Below are positions 20,701-28,033 of a DNA stretch of 28,033 bases, one piece after another. The position numbers and the translations under genes are program-made. The stretch is from Saccoglossus kowalevskii (taxonomy: Eukaryota > Hemichordata > Enteropneusta > Harrimaniidae): positions 125,742-153,774 of the forward strand of contig NW_003143796.1 of NCBI RefSeq assembly GCF_000003605.2, in the 5' to 3' direction. The notes under the pieces were generated by a model. It was not told the DNA's origin and did no database searches. It saw only the letters and a program-made list of their open reading frames with translations. Numbering within the stretch: the stretch's first letter is position 1; each line of letters starts with the position of its first letter.

Positions 20701-22057
20701 AGTAGCCTTTACACTGTGTCAACTCTATTACAAGTACTGTAAAATCTGTATTAGAAGCAGCGGCTTCTATTAGAGCATGTACACATATGAGAAATTGTGA
20801 ATGTTTGCTTCTCAATTGTTCAAAAAGAATGTGTGCGACTTCTATTAGAGATGCGGCTTCTAATACAGATTTTACGATACATGTTGTTATTTGAATCATT
20901 GGGTCAGTGTTAGTGTACTTTGCACCAAACAGTTATTTGACTCCAATGCATCTCTATTGGCGATGTCCTACTAAAAAAGCTAATACATTATTTTGCCAAT
21001 TTGTGGTTATATTGAAGAAAACTGTATTGTAATAAACAATTCTCCTTTCGCCTGGCGTAGGTTTCATTCACCTAGATCATCAAGACCAGTTAGTGTTAGT
21101 TAAAGCTGGTTTATTTGAAATCCTTACAATACAAGATTGTGTTGAACTAGTGCTATACAATGCGTTCACACTGAATACTGGTCACAAGATACCACGCAAT
21201 ATGATGCTGTCAATTATGCCAGAAGAGCTGGTGGAAGGCTTGTTTAAGTTTGCCCGGGAGCTTCATTCTTTTGATCTCACCACCAGTGAAGCTGCTTTAC
21301 TATCTGCAATAGTATTGTGTAGTGATGGTAAGTTCGTTTTTCTATATTTGTTTAGCTAAGAAGCAAAAACCAGTTTGCGTTATAAAAGTACCACAATCCT
21401 CAAGTTCAGATTGTTCAGTGCTTAGTACTTTTCAATGATTATCAACAACAATAACATTGCAAAGCACCTAAATAGTGCAAGTGTATAGTTAATAGAACAT
21501 TTATGCATTTTGTTGTCAAAATATAGCGTTTATACTTGGGAATATGGATCAGTGTTGTGTACAAATGTGGTTTGATTGACATGGACCTGTTCTGTGTGGC
21601 TAATTAGATGAAGAACTTGATACACTTAATATTTGTCAAATATTTGTAATCATTATTCATATGAGGCTGGATTTGTGTTTAAAGTTAGATACACAATTAC
21701 AATTAGTTTGACTGTGAAAATTTACAAGTGTCTTGCTATGTTATTTGGTTCTCAGATCGGCCTGGACTTGAAGATCCACGCTCAGTGTCGATGATTCAAA
21801 GCAAACTTCTCACAGCGCTGAAGGTGGAAACGTTACGTAACCACTCAAGCTCATCACATACTTTTGCCAAACTACTTCTACGCCTTCCAGAACTCCGCTC
21901 GCTAAATGAACTTCACAATCAACACGTTGTCAAGATGAAAATAGGGAGTCCAGATCTGCCAATGCCACCGTTATACGTGGAAGTCTATGATTTGCCAACC
22001 GAGGAACCTACCGGTAGTCCAACCGATTTACGAATTAAGAAAGAATACCCTTCATAA
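17632..22057 (+). CDS. Orphan nuclear receptor, NR1 group (ROR / Rev-erb / E75-like), 5' end missing
   Basis: Spliced gene, seven exons: 17632-17714, 17857-17998, 18734-18945, 19514-19622, 20376-20504, 21061-21327, 21756-22057. They join into one open frame of 414 residues (residue 1 is the codon split by the upstream intron) plus stop TAA. Seen: zinc finger 1 at residues 7-27 with P-box CEGCKG; finger 2 at 43-62 with C-x5-C-x9-C-x2-C spacing; a GRIP-type extension at 76-87 ([12 protein letters not shown]); a Ser/Pro/acid-rich hinge at about 88-126; ligand-binding domain from helix 1 (about 127) to the AF-2 helix at 386-394 (PLYVEVYDL). Known: receptors of this family are nuclear, ligand- or haem-regulated transcription factors that bind AGGTCA half-sites. 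Finger 1 and the AF-2 region look ROR-like; the GRIP box and the [12 protein letters not shown] stretch look Rev-erb/E75-like. AF-2 is intact, unlike Rev-erb, so activation is possible. Exact orthology is uncertain. The start exon is not identified. Confidence 0.93.
17857..17998 (+). CDS. Receptor exon B: DNA-recognition helix and zinc finger 2
   Basis: The acceptor AG is at 17855-17856 after an unbroken run of 18 T at 17831-17848. The donor is GTAAAT at 17999. Encodes residues 29-75: GFFRR recognition helix, CLRRQKEY linker, then C43, C49, C59 and C62 of finger 2, and the [14 protein letters not shown] stretch that usually closes the receptor core. The D-box (C43 to C49) reads CIRGGKC. The last base joins the next exon to make the Ala of MSKEAV. 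Confidence 0.94.
18329..18475 (+). mobile_element. AT-rich dispersed element, copy 2, in a receptor intron
   Basis: Same order of blocks as 11390-11535: GAGAGAAATTATTGTGAATT, CAGTCAAAGAA, GTGATTTTTCCGAAAATTTT, GTCTTAACAATTG. It lies in the 735-bp intron between exons B and C. No coding capacity. Confidence 0.5.
18734..18945 (+). CDS. Receptor exon C: GRIP-type extension, hinge and LBD helix 1
   Basis: The acceptor is CAG at 18731-18733, the donor GTATGT at 18946. Residues 76-146. It opens with [11 protein letters not shown], which matches the C-terminal extension that lets ROR/Rev-erb/E75 receptors read an A/T-rich flank 5' of AGGTCA and bind as monomers (established for those families, inferred here). 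It is followed by a low-complexity Ser/Pro/Glu hinge and then [15 protein letters not shown], similar to helix 1 of ROR and E75 (xxAHRDT). An ATG at 18712 upstream of the acceptor belongs to the intron. Confidence 0.9.
19132..19280 (+). repeat. 23-bp tandem repeat in the exon C-D intron
   Basis: Six full units plus a partial one, consensus TATTTTCGTATCGCCATTAA + TCG, with period exactly 23. Lies in intron 18946-19513, so a change in copy number would not touch the protein. Confidence 0.92.
19514..19622 (+). CDS. Receptor exon D: region after LBD helix 1
   Basis: The acceptor is TTGCAG, ending 19513; the donor GTAAGT is at 19623. Residues 147-182 (plus one base of residue 183). The stretch has a basic/aromatic part ([10 protein letters not shown]) and a flexible [11 protein letters not shown] part. 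In ROR-type ligand-binding domains this is the poorly conserved segment between helix 1 and helix 3. The donor is exactly duplicated 47 bp downstream (see findings); only the first donor keeps the frame open into exon E. Confidence 0.86.
19619..19733 (+). repeat. 47-bp tandem duplication spanning a splice donor
   Basis: Units 19619-19665 and 19666-19712 both begin CCAGGTAAGTCTAGCYGAAT; a partial third (from CTGAATTGAA) follows to 19733. The first unit's CCAG is the end of exon D. The copies differ at only a few positions, which suggests a recent duplication. Confidence 0.93.
20376..20504 (+). CDS. Receptor exon E: LBD helix 3
   Basis: The acceptor is TTCAG, ending 20375; the donor GTAAGT is at 20505. 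Residues 183-225. Contains [16 protein letters not shown] and [17 protein letters not shown]. The FCKKVPG motif is the helix 3 end of the family signature; K222 aligns with the charge-clamp lysine of TR/PPAR-type receptors that grips coactivator LxxLL peptides. Confidence 0.92.
20735..20880. mobile_element. 146-bp MITE in the exon E-F intron
   Basis: The left end TACTGTAAAATCTGTATTAG and the reverse complement of the right end, GTATCGTAAAATCTGTATTA, form terminal inverted repeats extending through AGAAGC.GC. Internally TTCTATTAGAG is repeated. The minus-strand open frame here is a by-product of the repeat. Confidence 0.85.
21061..21327 (+). CDS. Receptor exon F: LBD signature, helices 4 to 8
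   Basis: The acceptor is GCGTAG, ending 21060; the donor GTAAGT is at 21328. Residues 226-314. Contains [14 protein letters not shown], the core of the nuclear receptor LBD signature (DQ..LLKAG.FE), then a loop, [13 protein letters not shown] and [13 protein letters not shown], matching the typical FE(F)..L..L.LT..E..LF.A.VL.S.D pattern of helices 7-8. This is the strongest single LBD match in the window. Confidence 0.94.
21756..22057 (+). CDS. Receptor exon G: helices 9 to 12, AF-2 and stop
   Basis: The acceptor is TCTCAG, ending 21755; stop TAA at 22055-22057. Residues 315-414. [11 protein letters not shown] opens helix 9; [18 protein letters not shown] is the helix 10/11 dimer-interface pattern; [11 protein letters not shown] (385-395) fits the AF-2 core (two hydrophobic, x, Glu, two hydrophobic), with E390 as the second half of the coactivator charge clamp. 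It is very close to the ROR ending PPLYKELF. A 19-residue acidic-then-basic tail follows. A TACCGGTA palindrome lies in the coding part at 22009. Confidence 0.94.
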
Positions 22058-22081
22058 GTGTAGCTGAACAAACATCTGGTG

Positions 22082-22087
22082 AATAAA
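22082..22087 (+). terminator. Candidate polyadenylation signal AATAAA
   Basis: A canonical AATAAA starts 24 nt after the last base of the stop codon, with T/G-rich sequence about 30-60 nt further on. This would give a very short 3' UTR (about 45-60 nt). Later AATAAA hexamers (for example 24545, 25477) could serve a longer 3' UTR, so this is the simplest choice but not a proven one. Confidence 0.4.
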
Positions 22088-22109
22088 AGATTCATGCAAC
22101 ATACTTTAT

Positions 22110-23244
22110 GGATGGAATAACACTCTGTTACATTTGAAATGACAACTATAGCATTGAGTCGCTGATGTCTCTTTCTTTATTCATGTTACAACCGCCTTCT
22201 GAGTTTAACCCATAAATCAATGTGTGATGTTCGCATCTCCACAAAGCCTGCTGTCATTATGCAAATATATCAGCGAAGCTGTATATTCATAGATTGTACA
22301 TATATTGTCTTGCAGTCTATAGATTAGACGATAAAAACATGTGCCCCTCCCCAATTACAGCTGTACAGTGATTATGCCTATTTTGTAGTATATTTCCTCC
22401 CCGCCTTTTACCAGTTTTGTTTTTTATTCGGTGGTGTATCATTTAAAGGAGGAAGAATGTTGGCTTCATTGACTGCGCAAACATATTTTGAAGGTCCATG
22501 CTGGAGTAATTGATAGTATTCATTGCTGCGAAATCACTACTAAAGTGGGAACATATCAAACCTTCATAACTCTATATAGTTGAATACGAAGAATTAAACA
22601 CAGTTGATATGTACATATCCCACAAATGTTCGGTTTGTAATGCAGCGAGTGAATAACCTTGAACAATCTAATAATATCGTTTGATTCATTACTTTTGGAA
22701 GGTAATTTTAACAACAACAGGTGACCATGAGCTGCTTGTGCCTTTGTTCGTAATAATCTGACCTGTCTGTAGTGACAATTCTGATGTCCATACACTTTCA
22801 GTGCGGTTCTAGCCAATATAGTTCATGCTAGAGCCCCAATAGGTTGCCACTCTAATCAGCGTCCAGCCATCACAGTGTTGGGTGTGTAAAACACAATCCA
22901 ACTAGAATATATTAATATATTATTATTGATGCCAATTACAGGATATGCGACAGTGATTTAAAATGCTGTCTTTTTAGCCATAGCCAATGTGTCCAACTCT
23001 AGCAAGGCTAGCACCACTTTTACTACATTTCTGTACAAAAATTCTATACCGAGGAACAAACCTATATCCCGAGACATTCTGGACGAGGACAAAATAGATT
23101 GGGATAAGAATCTGTTGTGCATGCTCAAGTTGAATTAGTACAAATAGTATATTTTCCAAATTTTACCATATACAAATATTTGTATATTGATTGAAAAAGG
23201 ATTTTTCAAATTCTTGAGAACTTTTCCATATGTTTTTTTCACTG
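22110..23244. other. 3' flank of the receptor gene, no further gene seen
   Basis: AT-rich, short frames only. May be partly a longer 3' UTR if the polyadenylation signal at 22082 is skipped. Contains a perfect 18-bp palindrome TATACAAATATTTGTATA near 23170. Confidence 0.5.
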
Positions 23245-23267
23245 TTTTTTTTTTTTTTTTTTTTTTT
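23245..23267 (+). repeat. Poly-T run of 23
   Basis: Unbroken T run, followed by CCTTGTTTTTTAAATG. It could be the reversed A-tail of an old retroposon, but no element body was recognised beside it. A second long run (T12 plus TCTTTC) lies at 23395-23415. Confidence 0.9.
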
Positions 23268-23430
23268 CCTTGTTTTTTAAATGACATGTAAGTAATAATA
23301 GCAAAGTCAAACTTTGATGATTAGTTCATGCTAATCATTATGCCTGAAATGTGGGATGGTTTAGTGTAAGTAAACCAAGCTAAACTGAGAACTCTTTTTT
23401 TTTTTTTTCTTTCTTAGTAATGCGCTTTTA

Positions 23431-23624
23431 ATACTGTAAAATGACTAATTTTCACTGCGTATAAATTTCACTGATTTACCATTTCAGGCATATTCAGTGG
23501 GTTTTAAATTCATGGTTCTATGCTCAATTTTACATATTCACTTGGTTTTAATTTAGCGCATTTTCTAGTCGGCGAAATAAGCAAAATTAAAACCTAGTTA
23601 ATAATTAATCCTTTTACAGTATTC
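23431..23624. mobile_element. 194-bp TACTGTAAA-family MITE
   Basis: The left end ATACTGTAAAATGACTAATT and the reverse complement of the right end, GAATACTGTAAAAGGATTAA, form terminal inverted repeats. Inside, CTTGGTTTTAATTTAGCGCA and GCAAAATTAAAACCTAG form a second hairpin. Non-coding. Confidence 0.7.
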
Positions 23625-25536
23625 AGTTGATGAATTCATTGAATCATAAGCATTCAGTCAGTATTAGGAATCACATTGTGTGTAGTCATTTACTATTATA
23701 TCATGGCTTCAAAACACAAGTGTCTTAATACATTACCGGTACTTGTGTTCTTCTCTCTTGGAAACGTTACAGGTCAAAACTGCAGGCTACTGCACCAGAG
23801 ATAATTTACAAATTACATCTTGTAAGTGAATTTGTAAAAAAAACAAAAGTGCTTTCATGAAGTAATGTTTGTATGATTTCACAACAGTATTGAAACTTGC
23901 ATATTTATTACCGCTTGTGTGACTCTTCTGTATGTTAATTATATCCTTGTCATATTTATTTATTTATTTATTCCATGGTCGTATCCTTGAAGAGAGGTAC
24001 CATGGGGGCGATGATAGCATGAGTGAAATTACATACTCCTTCTCTGCTCTCTGCACTTGAAATTGGCCAAATTCGAAAAAACTTAAAGTAGAATTTGTGT
24101 TCATTTATACAAAGAGTATTTTAATAAGACGAATCTTGTAGAGCTTGAATGCATTTGGCTTATTAGTGGTTAGTTCTTTTTTTTCCATGATAAATTTATA
24201 ATAGAACATTTTGAAAGTTACATGATCCCAAGTTGCCCAATAATTTAATGCACAGATTCTCTTGCATTAATAGAGTCAACATCTGTGGTTTTATCGTGTG
24301 TGCTATACACAAGCATGTATGGCCAACTGTAGGAGCATCTAGCAGGTGTTTGTGAAATAATACTGGAATGACTTCAGCAAAAGACAATGACTGTAGATTT
24401 CGGATAAATTTACAGTTGAGGACGGACTATACTGAATGCAAAGTTGATGAATGATAATTATGACAAGTTATCCCGTTGTTTTAGTATGTGTATATTCTTT
24501 TCCGCTGCTTTCCTGATAAGTCAAATGATCATGAATATCTTTTAATAAAATGTGACCAAATTCATTATTAATTCCTAGCATACACAAATCCTTGTTAATT
24601 TCAATTGATGATATATTATCAATATACAAACTAATGAGTTAAAGGCTGTGGATGGTGGATAGGTGGCACAAAATATTTAAAAAAACACAAAAAAACTTGT
24701 CCATGTTGTCTTACATTTTTTCAGCAGTGGTTAGCACTTATTGTCTATGATACATTTACATGAAAGCTTACGCAGCTTCTAAATTGAACAGGATTATCGA
24801 TATACTTAACCAAGAGAGATTTGCATATTAATGTGATGTGATCACAAATTCCTGCAACCATTGGTTAAAAAGTTATAATTAATTTGCATATGCACGAGTT
24901 GATTACCATATGTAGAGATGTAATACCTTGATAATTTGATATATCACTTACTGTATCATTTGTTTCTTATTTTGATTTCATGTTTCATTGTCAGACGACT
25001 GTTCAACTATATTCGGAGAGCTGCTGTCGTTGGAATTATTTTTAATTAACTTGACTTGAAGGTTGACGTAGTGCCTGTGGTTTGGTTGTTTTTTTTTGCT
25101 GCTAGGCAGTGTTCTGTTGTAAACTTCAAGGCAAGACAAAGGCATATCAAAAGTCTGATACATTTAGTGTTTTCCCTCCCCTTGTGTATTGAAATTCAGT
25201 TACTGGTTCTCAGTTTGTTTTACTACTGGATTTGCCCTGTATTAATTAATTTTCCAGTATATATAGATATGATATATATATATATATAAATATATATAAG
25301 TGAATATTTTTAAATATTTTGAGTGTGGGGGCGCTGTGTATTTGTAGTAGTTTTATTATGATCATTCAGGTGTCTGGATACCTACTGCTTTTTATGGATG
25401 TCTCCTTGGCTTTTCACAATTTGCATTGTGTTCATTAACTTGACTTATTTTTGTTGGGGCTTTCATGATTTAGGTTAATAAAGTAGTAGTGAAATACATT
25501 TGTAGTACTTGCTTGAATGTGTCGAGCAATGATAAC
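23625..25536. other. No gene recognised
   Basis: AT-rich spacer with a TACCGGTA at 23734, (TTTA)n near 23956 and (AT)n at 25259. No exon-like block. Confidence 0.6.
25259..25299. repeat. (AT)n simple repeat
   Basis: ATATAGATATGATATATATA, then ATATATAAATATATATAAG; the small open frame that ends in it (25056-25289) is not supported as a gene. Confidence 0.9.
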
Positions 25537-25640
25537 AAAACGCACTAAAAATGCAAAGACTCATGGGTAGACACTTGTTTGTAAATGATGACACGCTATG
25601 GCTATCTGACGCATGCGCAGGTGACGACTCCCCGCTTTAA
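25537..25640 (-). mobile_element. GC-rich terminal repeat, right member of the inverted pair
   Basis: The reverse complement matches 599-705: TTAA at its outer edge (25637-25640), AGCGGGG, CTGCGCATGCGTC, TTTACAAACA and TCTACCCATGAG in the same order. It ends a repeat-poor stretch 3' of the receptor gene. It could be a solo terminal repeat or a short MITE whose second end is not recognisable. Confidence 0.6.
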
Positions 25641-26549
25641 ATAATACAAATTGACTTAAAGTTTATTACCAATACTCTCAATACTAAAGTTGATCTACAA
25701 TTTGATAAAAATTTATATTACAATGATAAAAACACATATCAATTCTCATATGCTATTATTAAAAAAAAATTATGTGGTATATTTGGAAAGACAAACCAAC
25801 CAACCTCTGCCCTAAAGAGAAACAAATTCGAAACATGCATAGAATTTGTCTCCACGTTCATCATTGCGTGATTGAACTGGGAGAAGATTTAGGCCATAGT
25901 TGTGTGAAAACATAATTTACTAAAAAAGTGATGCCGGGGTGTTGGAAGATGAGACTCGTACTTGATTGTGAGTTTTATTCATCTAGATTCGAAAAACTGT
26001 GATTTTAAAATTGACCATGATCATGAAATTGAACACTGCATGCTGGTAAAAACAATATGTTTGGAAGGATCTTGAAGTCTCCAGAAGTAAAATGAAAATG
26101 TATAAGAGTTGTGCTTGATGCAAACTCCCAGCATGAAGTATGCATTGTTAACAAACTTCATCTACCCATCAGATAATTTAGGTGGCAAGATTGCAAATAC
26201 TGCAAGTTGAACCGATTTATTTTATCAGTAAAAACATTTACTAAGACTAGTATTCAGTCCTCAGAAACAACATCTCTCTGGCCAATCACTTGAGGGCGTT
26301 TGGGTTCTATATCTTCTACTACACTACTTAAAAGTGTTTGATCTTCAAAGTTTAATACATTCTCTCTTTGCACTAGATGCAGAACACCTCCCAAAGATTA
26401 TTGTGATTGTGATCATGAAAAATAATAAAATCTGTTGGTTTGACAACAAATTCTAAAATATTGGAGCACTGAATTTAGACAAAACAATTTTAGAAATGGC
26501 GTTCATGAATATACACACTTTGCAGACGAGTTACATATTTTTGTGCCAT
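25641..26549. other. No gene recognised
   Basis: No open frame of note, no repeat that I could pair. Confidence 0.6.
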
Positions 26550-27235
26550 TTTTCAACCAACTTTCTTGCCTTCCAAATTTTAATGTTTCCTGACTTATAC
26601 AATAAATTTTCAAACCTCAGTGCAAAGCCTCGTTGCTAATTTGCTAACTGAGAATGCAGTAAATTTCAAAATTTGCACATAGTTTCCTGACATTTCAGGG
26701 AATTTCCCGAAATGAGTTTTCAAACTTTAAAGTTGGTTTTTGTGGATAAACAAGCAACTTTCCAGGCGACTTGTGTAACTTGTCAGAAAACGTTACAGCC
26801 TTATTGATTGCTCAAACTTGCAGATTACTTTTCAAGCAACTTTCCTGCCTTCCAAAGCGACTTTTTGAACATAATATGCATCGTTTGTGGCATATCAAAC
26901 TGCAAACAACTTTTGAAACTATTCAGACAATTTACCGACCTTTCAGGTCAACTATTCAAGCACATTTCTCACCTGCAAAAGCGACTTTGGAGATGGTCTT
27001 TGATACTTTTCTAATGACTTCCCCACCTTCTAAAGTTACTTGTCAAACATTCTGGTTGACTTTCGTGACTTTAGGTGACTCTCTCGCCTTCCAAATTTCA
27101 GATTTTTGCTGATATCTATTCGGGAAAATTTACAGCCTTTCAAATCAACTTTTCGTCGATAGCTTTTGAGATTTAGAGTGTTTTTTTCCATTTTTTTCTC
27201 AACGCTCAGGCAACTTTCAAATCAGCTTTGCGAAG
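26550..27235 (+). repeat. Degenerate tandem region built on a CAACTTTCcTGCCTTCCAAA motif
   Basis: Variants of the motif recur at about 26560, 26836, 26926, 26962, 27017 and 27078, with related GCGACTT, TTTCAAGCAACTT and AAACTTG pieces between. Spacing is irregular (about 35-90 bp). A 113-codon frame (26771-27112) and others run through it; their residues show no recognisable domain, and the repeat explains why they stay open. Confidence 0.6.
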
Positions 27236-27268
27236 TTTGCAGAAATTGAATTCAATACTTTGCTGTTG

Positions 27269-27310
27269 CAGGGCGGTAGTCGTCGTGCCACGCATGCGCG
27301 AGATATCATA
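27269..27310 (+). mobile_element. Terminal-repeat fragment of the AAAGGGCGG family
   Basis: GCAGGGCGGTAGTCGTCGTG, then CCACGCATGCGCGAGATC, matches the family pattern seen at 599, 5401 and 8331, with the GCATGCG core and AGATC following. TTAA is not kept at the edge. No second end was found. Confidence 0.45.
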
Positions 27311-27339
27311 TAATTGAATATACGGGCTTAGACATATTA

Positions 27340-27402
27340 CGAAACGACCCCAAAACGACCCAAAAACGAACCAAACGACCCCAAAACGATCCAAACGAGC
27401 CA
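27340..27402. repeat. ACGACCCCAAA simple repeat
   Basis: Units ACGACCCCAAA, ACGACCCAAAA, ACGAACCA, ACGACCCCAAA, ACGATCCA, ACGAGCC in tandem: period 8-11, CpG-containing, and unusual in this AT-rich setting. Confidence 0.8.
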
Positions 27403-27534
27403 CATATCTACAACAATCGTCAAACTGACCACGATATTATTACGACAGCCATTTTAATCAGCATATCGACCGATTAGGGCGCTGTTTTCATCTGGATTCT
27501 CGATGTCCAGAATTACTGAAAAAAATAAAATTAC

Positions 27535-27640
27535 ACAGAATAATTAATAATAAACAATAAATAAACAAACAAACAAGCAAATAAATGAATAAATAAATAA
27601 ATAATTAAATAAATACAAGTAAATCAATAAAAAACACCAA
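27535..27640. repeat. AAAT/AAAC simple repeat
   Basis: A (AATAAATA)(AACAAACA) mixture with tetranucleotide period from about 27535 to 27640. A shorter (TTTA)n lies at 23956-23973. Confidence 0.85.
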
Positions 27641-28033
27641 ACTTATTATTTTTTTAAATGAATACATGTCTGCGCGTTGTCGCAACATAGAACGTTTGTG
27701 ACGTACCTCAGCCCGAGAATACGGCTACTGTCATTCTCCTTCCCAGAGTCCCTTGCGGTTAGATCACCGAAATATTTATATTCACAATATTGGGAGATTG
27801 GGCTACTGTGTGACCCTCAATGGAACATTTTTCATTCTTCAGGGTTGTTTCTCTATCCAATTAAAGTACTGGAAATAATTGCTTGTTCTATTTTAATATA
27901 TAAATGACTTTTTATCTGAAAGCTATCTACACAGTTCATCCAACTATCGGTAGATGTTTCTTGCCAAACATTATTTTGACTTTTTGTGCATAAATTGGCC
28001 AATATTGACTACTTAAATCCCAGCTCTCATTTT
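27641..28033. other. No gene recognised at the right edge
   Basis: A 76-codon plus-strand frame (27677-27907) starts in somewhat GC-richer sequence, but shows no recognisable domain. An exon of a neighbouring gene cannot be excluded. Confidence 0.45.

Noticed and set aside
26771-27112. 113-codon plus-strand frame
   Set aside because: Lies fully inside a degenerate tandem repeat, which explains the absence of stops.

Overview
This window comes from a metazoan nuclear genome. It is AT-rich, has long non-coding stretches, short spliced exons, and many small transposon-like repeats. Nothing prokaryotic, viral or organellar was recognised. The one gene I can support encodes a nuclear receptor, a protein family found only in animals. 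Its mix of ROR-like and Rev-erb/E75-like residues, with small introns (142 to 753 bp) and dense MITE-like repeats, suggests an invertebrate. A marine invertebrate deuterostome is a guess, not a demonstrated assignment.

Layout. Bases 1-15360 are gene-free as far as I can see. They hold a degenerate AT-rich tandem repeat (1-460), a family of TTAA-ended MITEs (760-964, 13255-13488, 17289-17425), a tRNA-derived SINE and a headless relative (about 2990-3256, 4485-4625), an 83-bp minisatellite (core 6091-6505), tandem and dispersed copies of a 159-bp repeat (8627-9085, 11945-12240), a 122-bp tandem duplication (11677-11920) and several GC-rich terminal-repeat fragments. Bases 15360-15800 carry a dense group of promoter-like motifs: a DR4 half-site pair, two overlapping 14-bp palindromes (one centred on CACGTG), two perfect cAMP-response elements 10 bp apart, and a TATA-like box next to an octamer. 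Two CTCF-like sites lie at 17470-17537.

Bases 17632-22057 hold seven coding exons on the + strand. They encode 414 residues of an NR1-group nuclear receptor: a complete two-zinc-finger DNA-binding domain, a GRIP-type C-terminal extension, a hinge, and a complete ligand-binding domain ending in an intact AF-2 helix. The exon or exons carrying the start codon were not identified with confidence. All six internal introns have GT-AG borders and keep one open frame. The 3' end has AATAAA 25 nt after the stop. Bases 22110-28033 are non-coding, with MITEs, simple repeats and a degenerate tandem region (26550-27235).

The most interesting observations are: (i) a tandem duplication of a 5' splice site inside the receptor gene, whose second donor would add an in-frame stop and give a receptor with a DBD but no LBD; (ii) the compound regulatory cluster upstream; (iii) an excess of the palindrome TACCGGTA (7 copies); and (iv) a roughly 100-bp inverted repeat with TTAA at both outer edges that brackets about 25 kb, including the whole recognised gene. 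I saw no convincing new multi-gene system.
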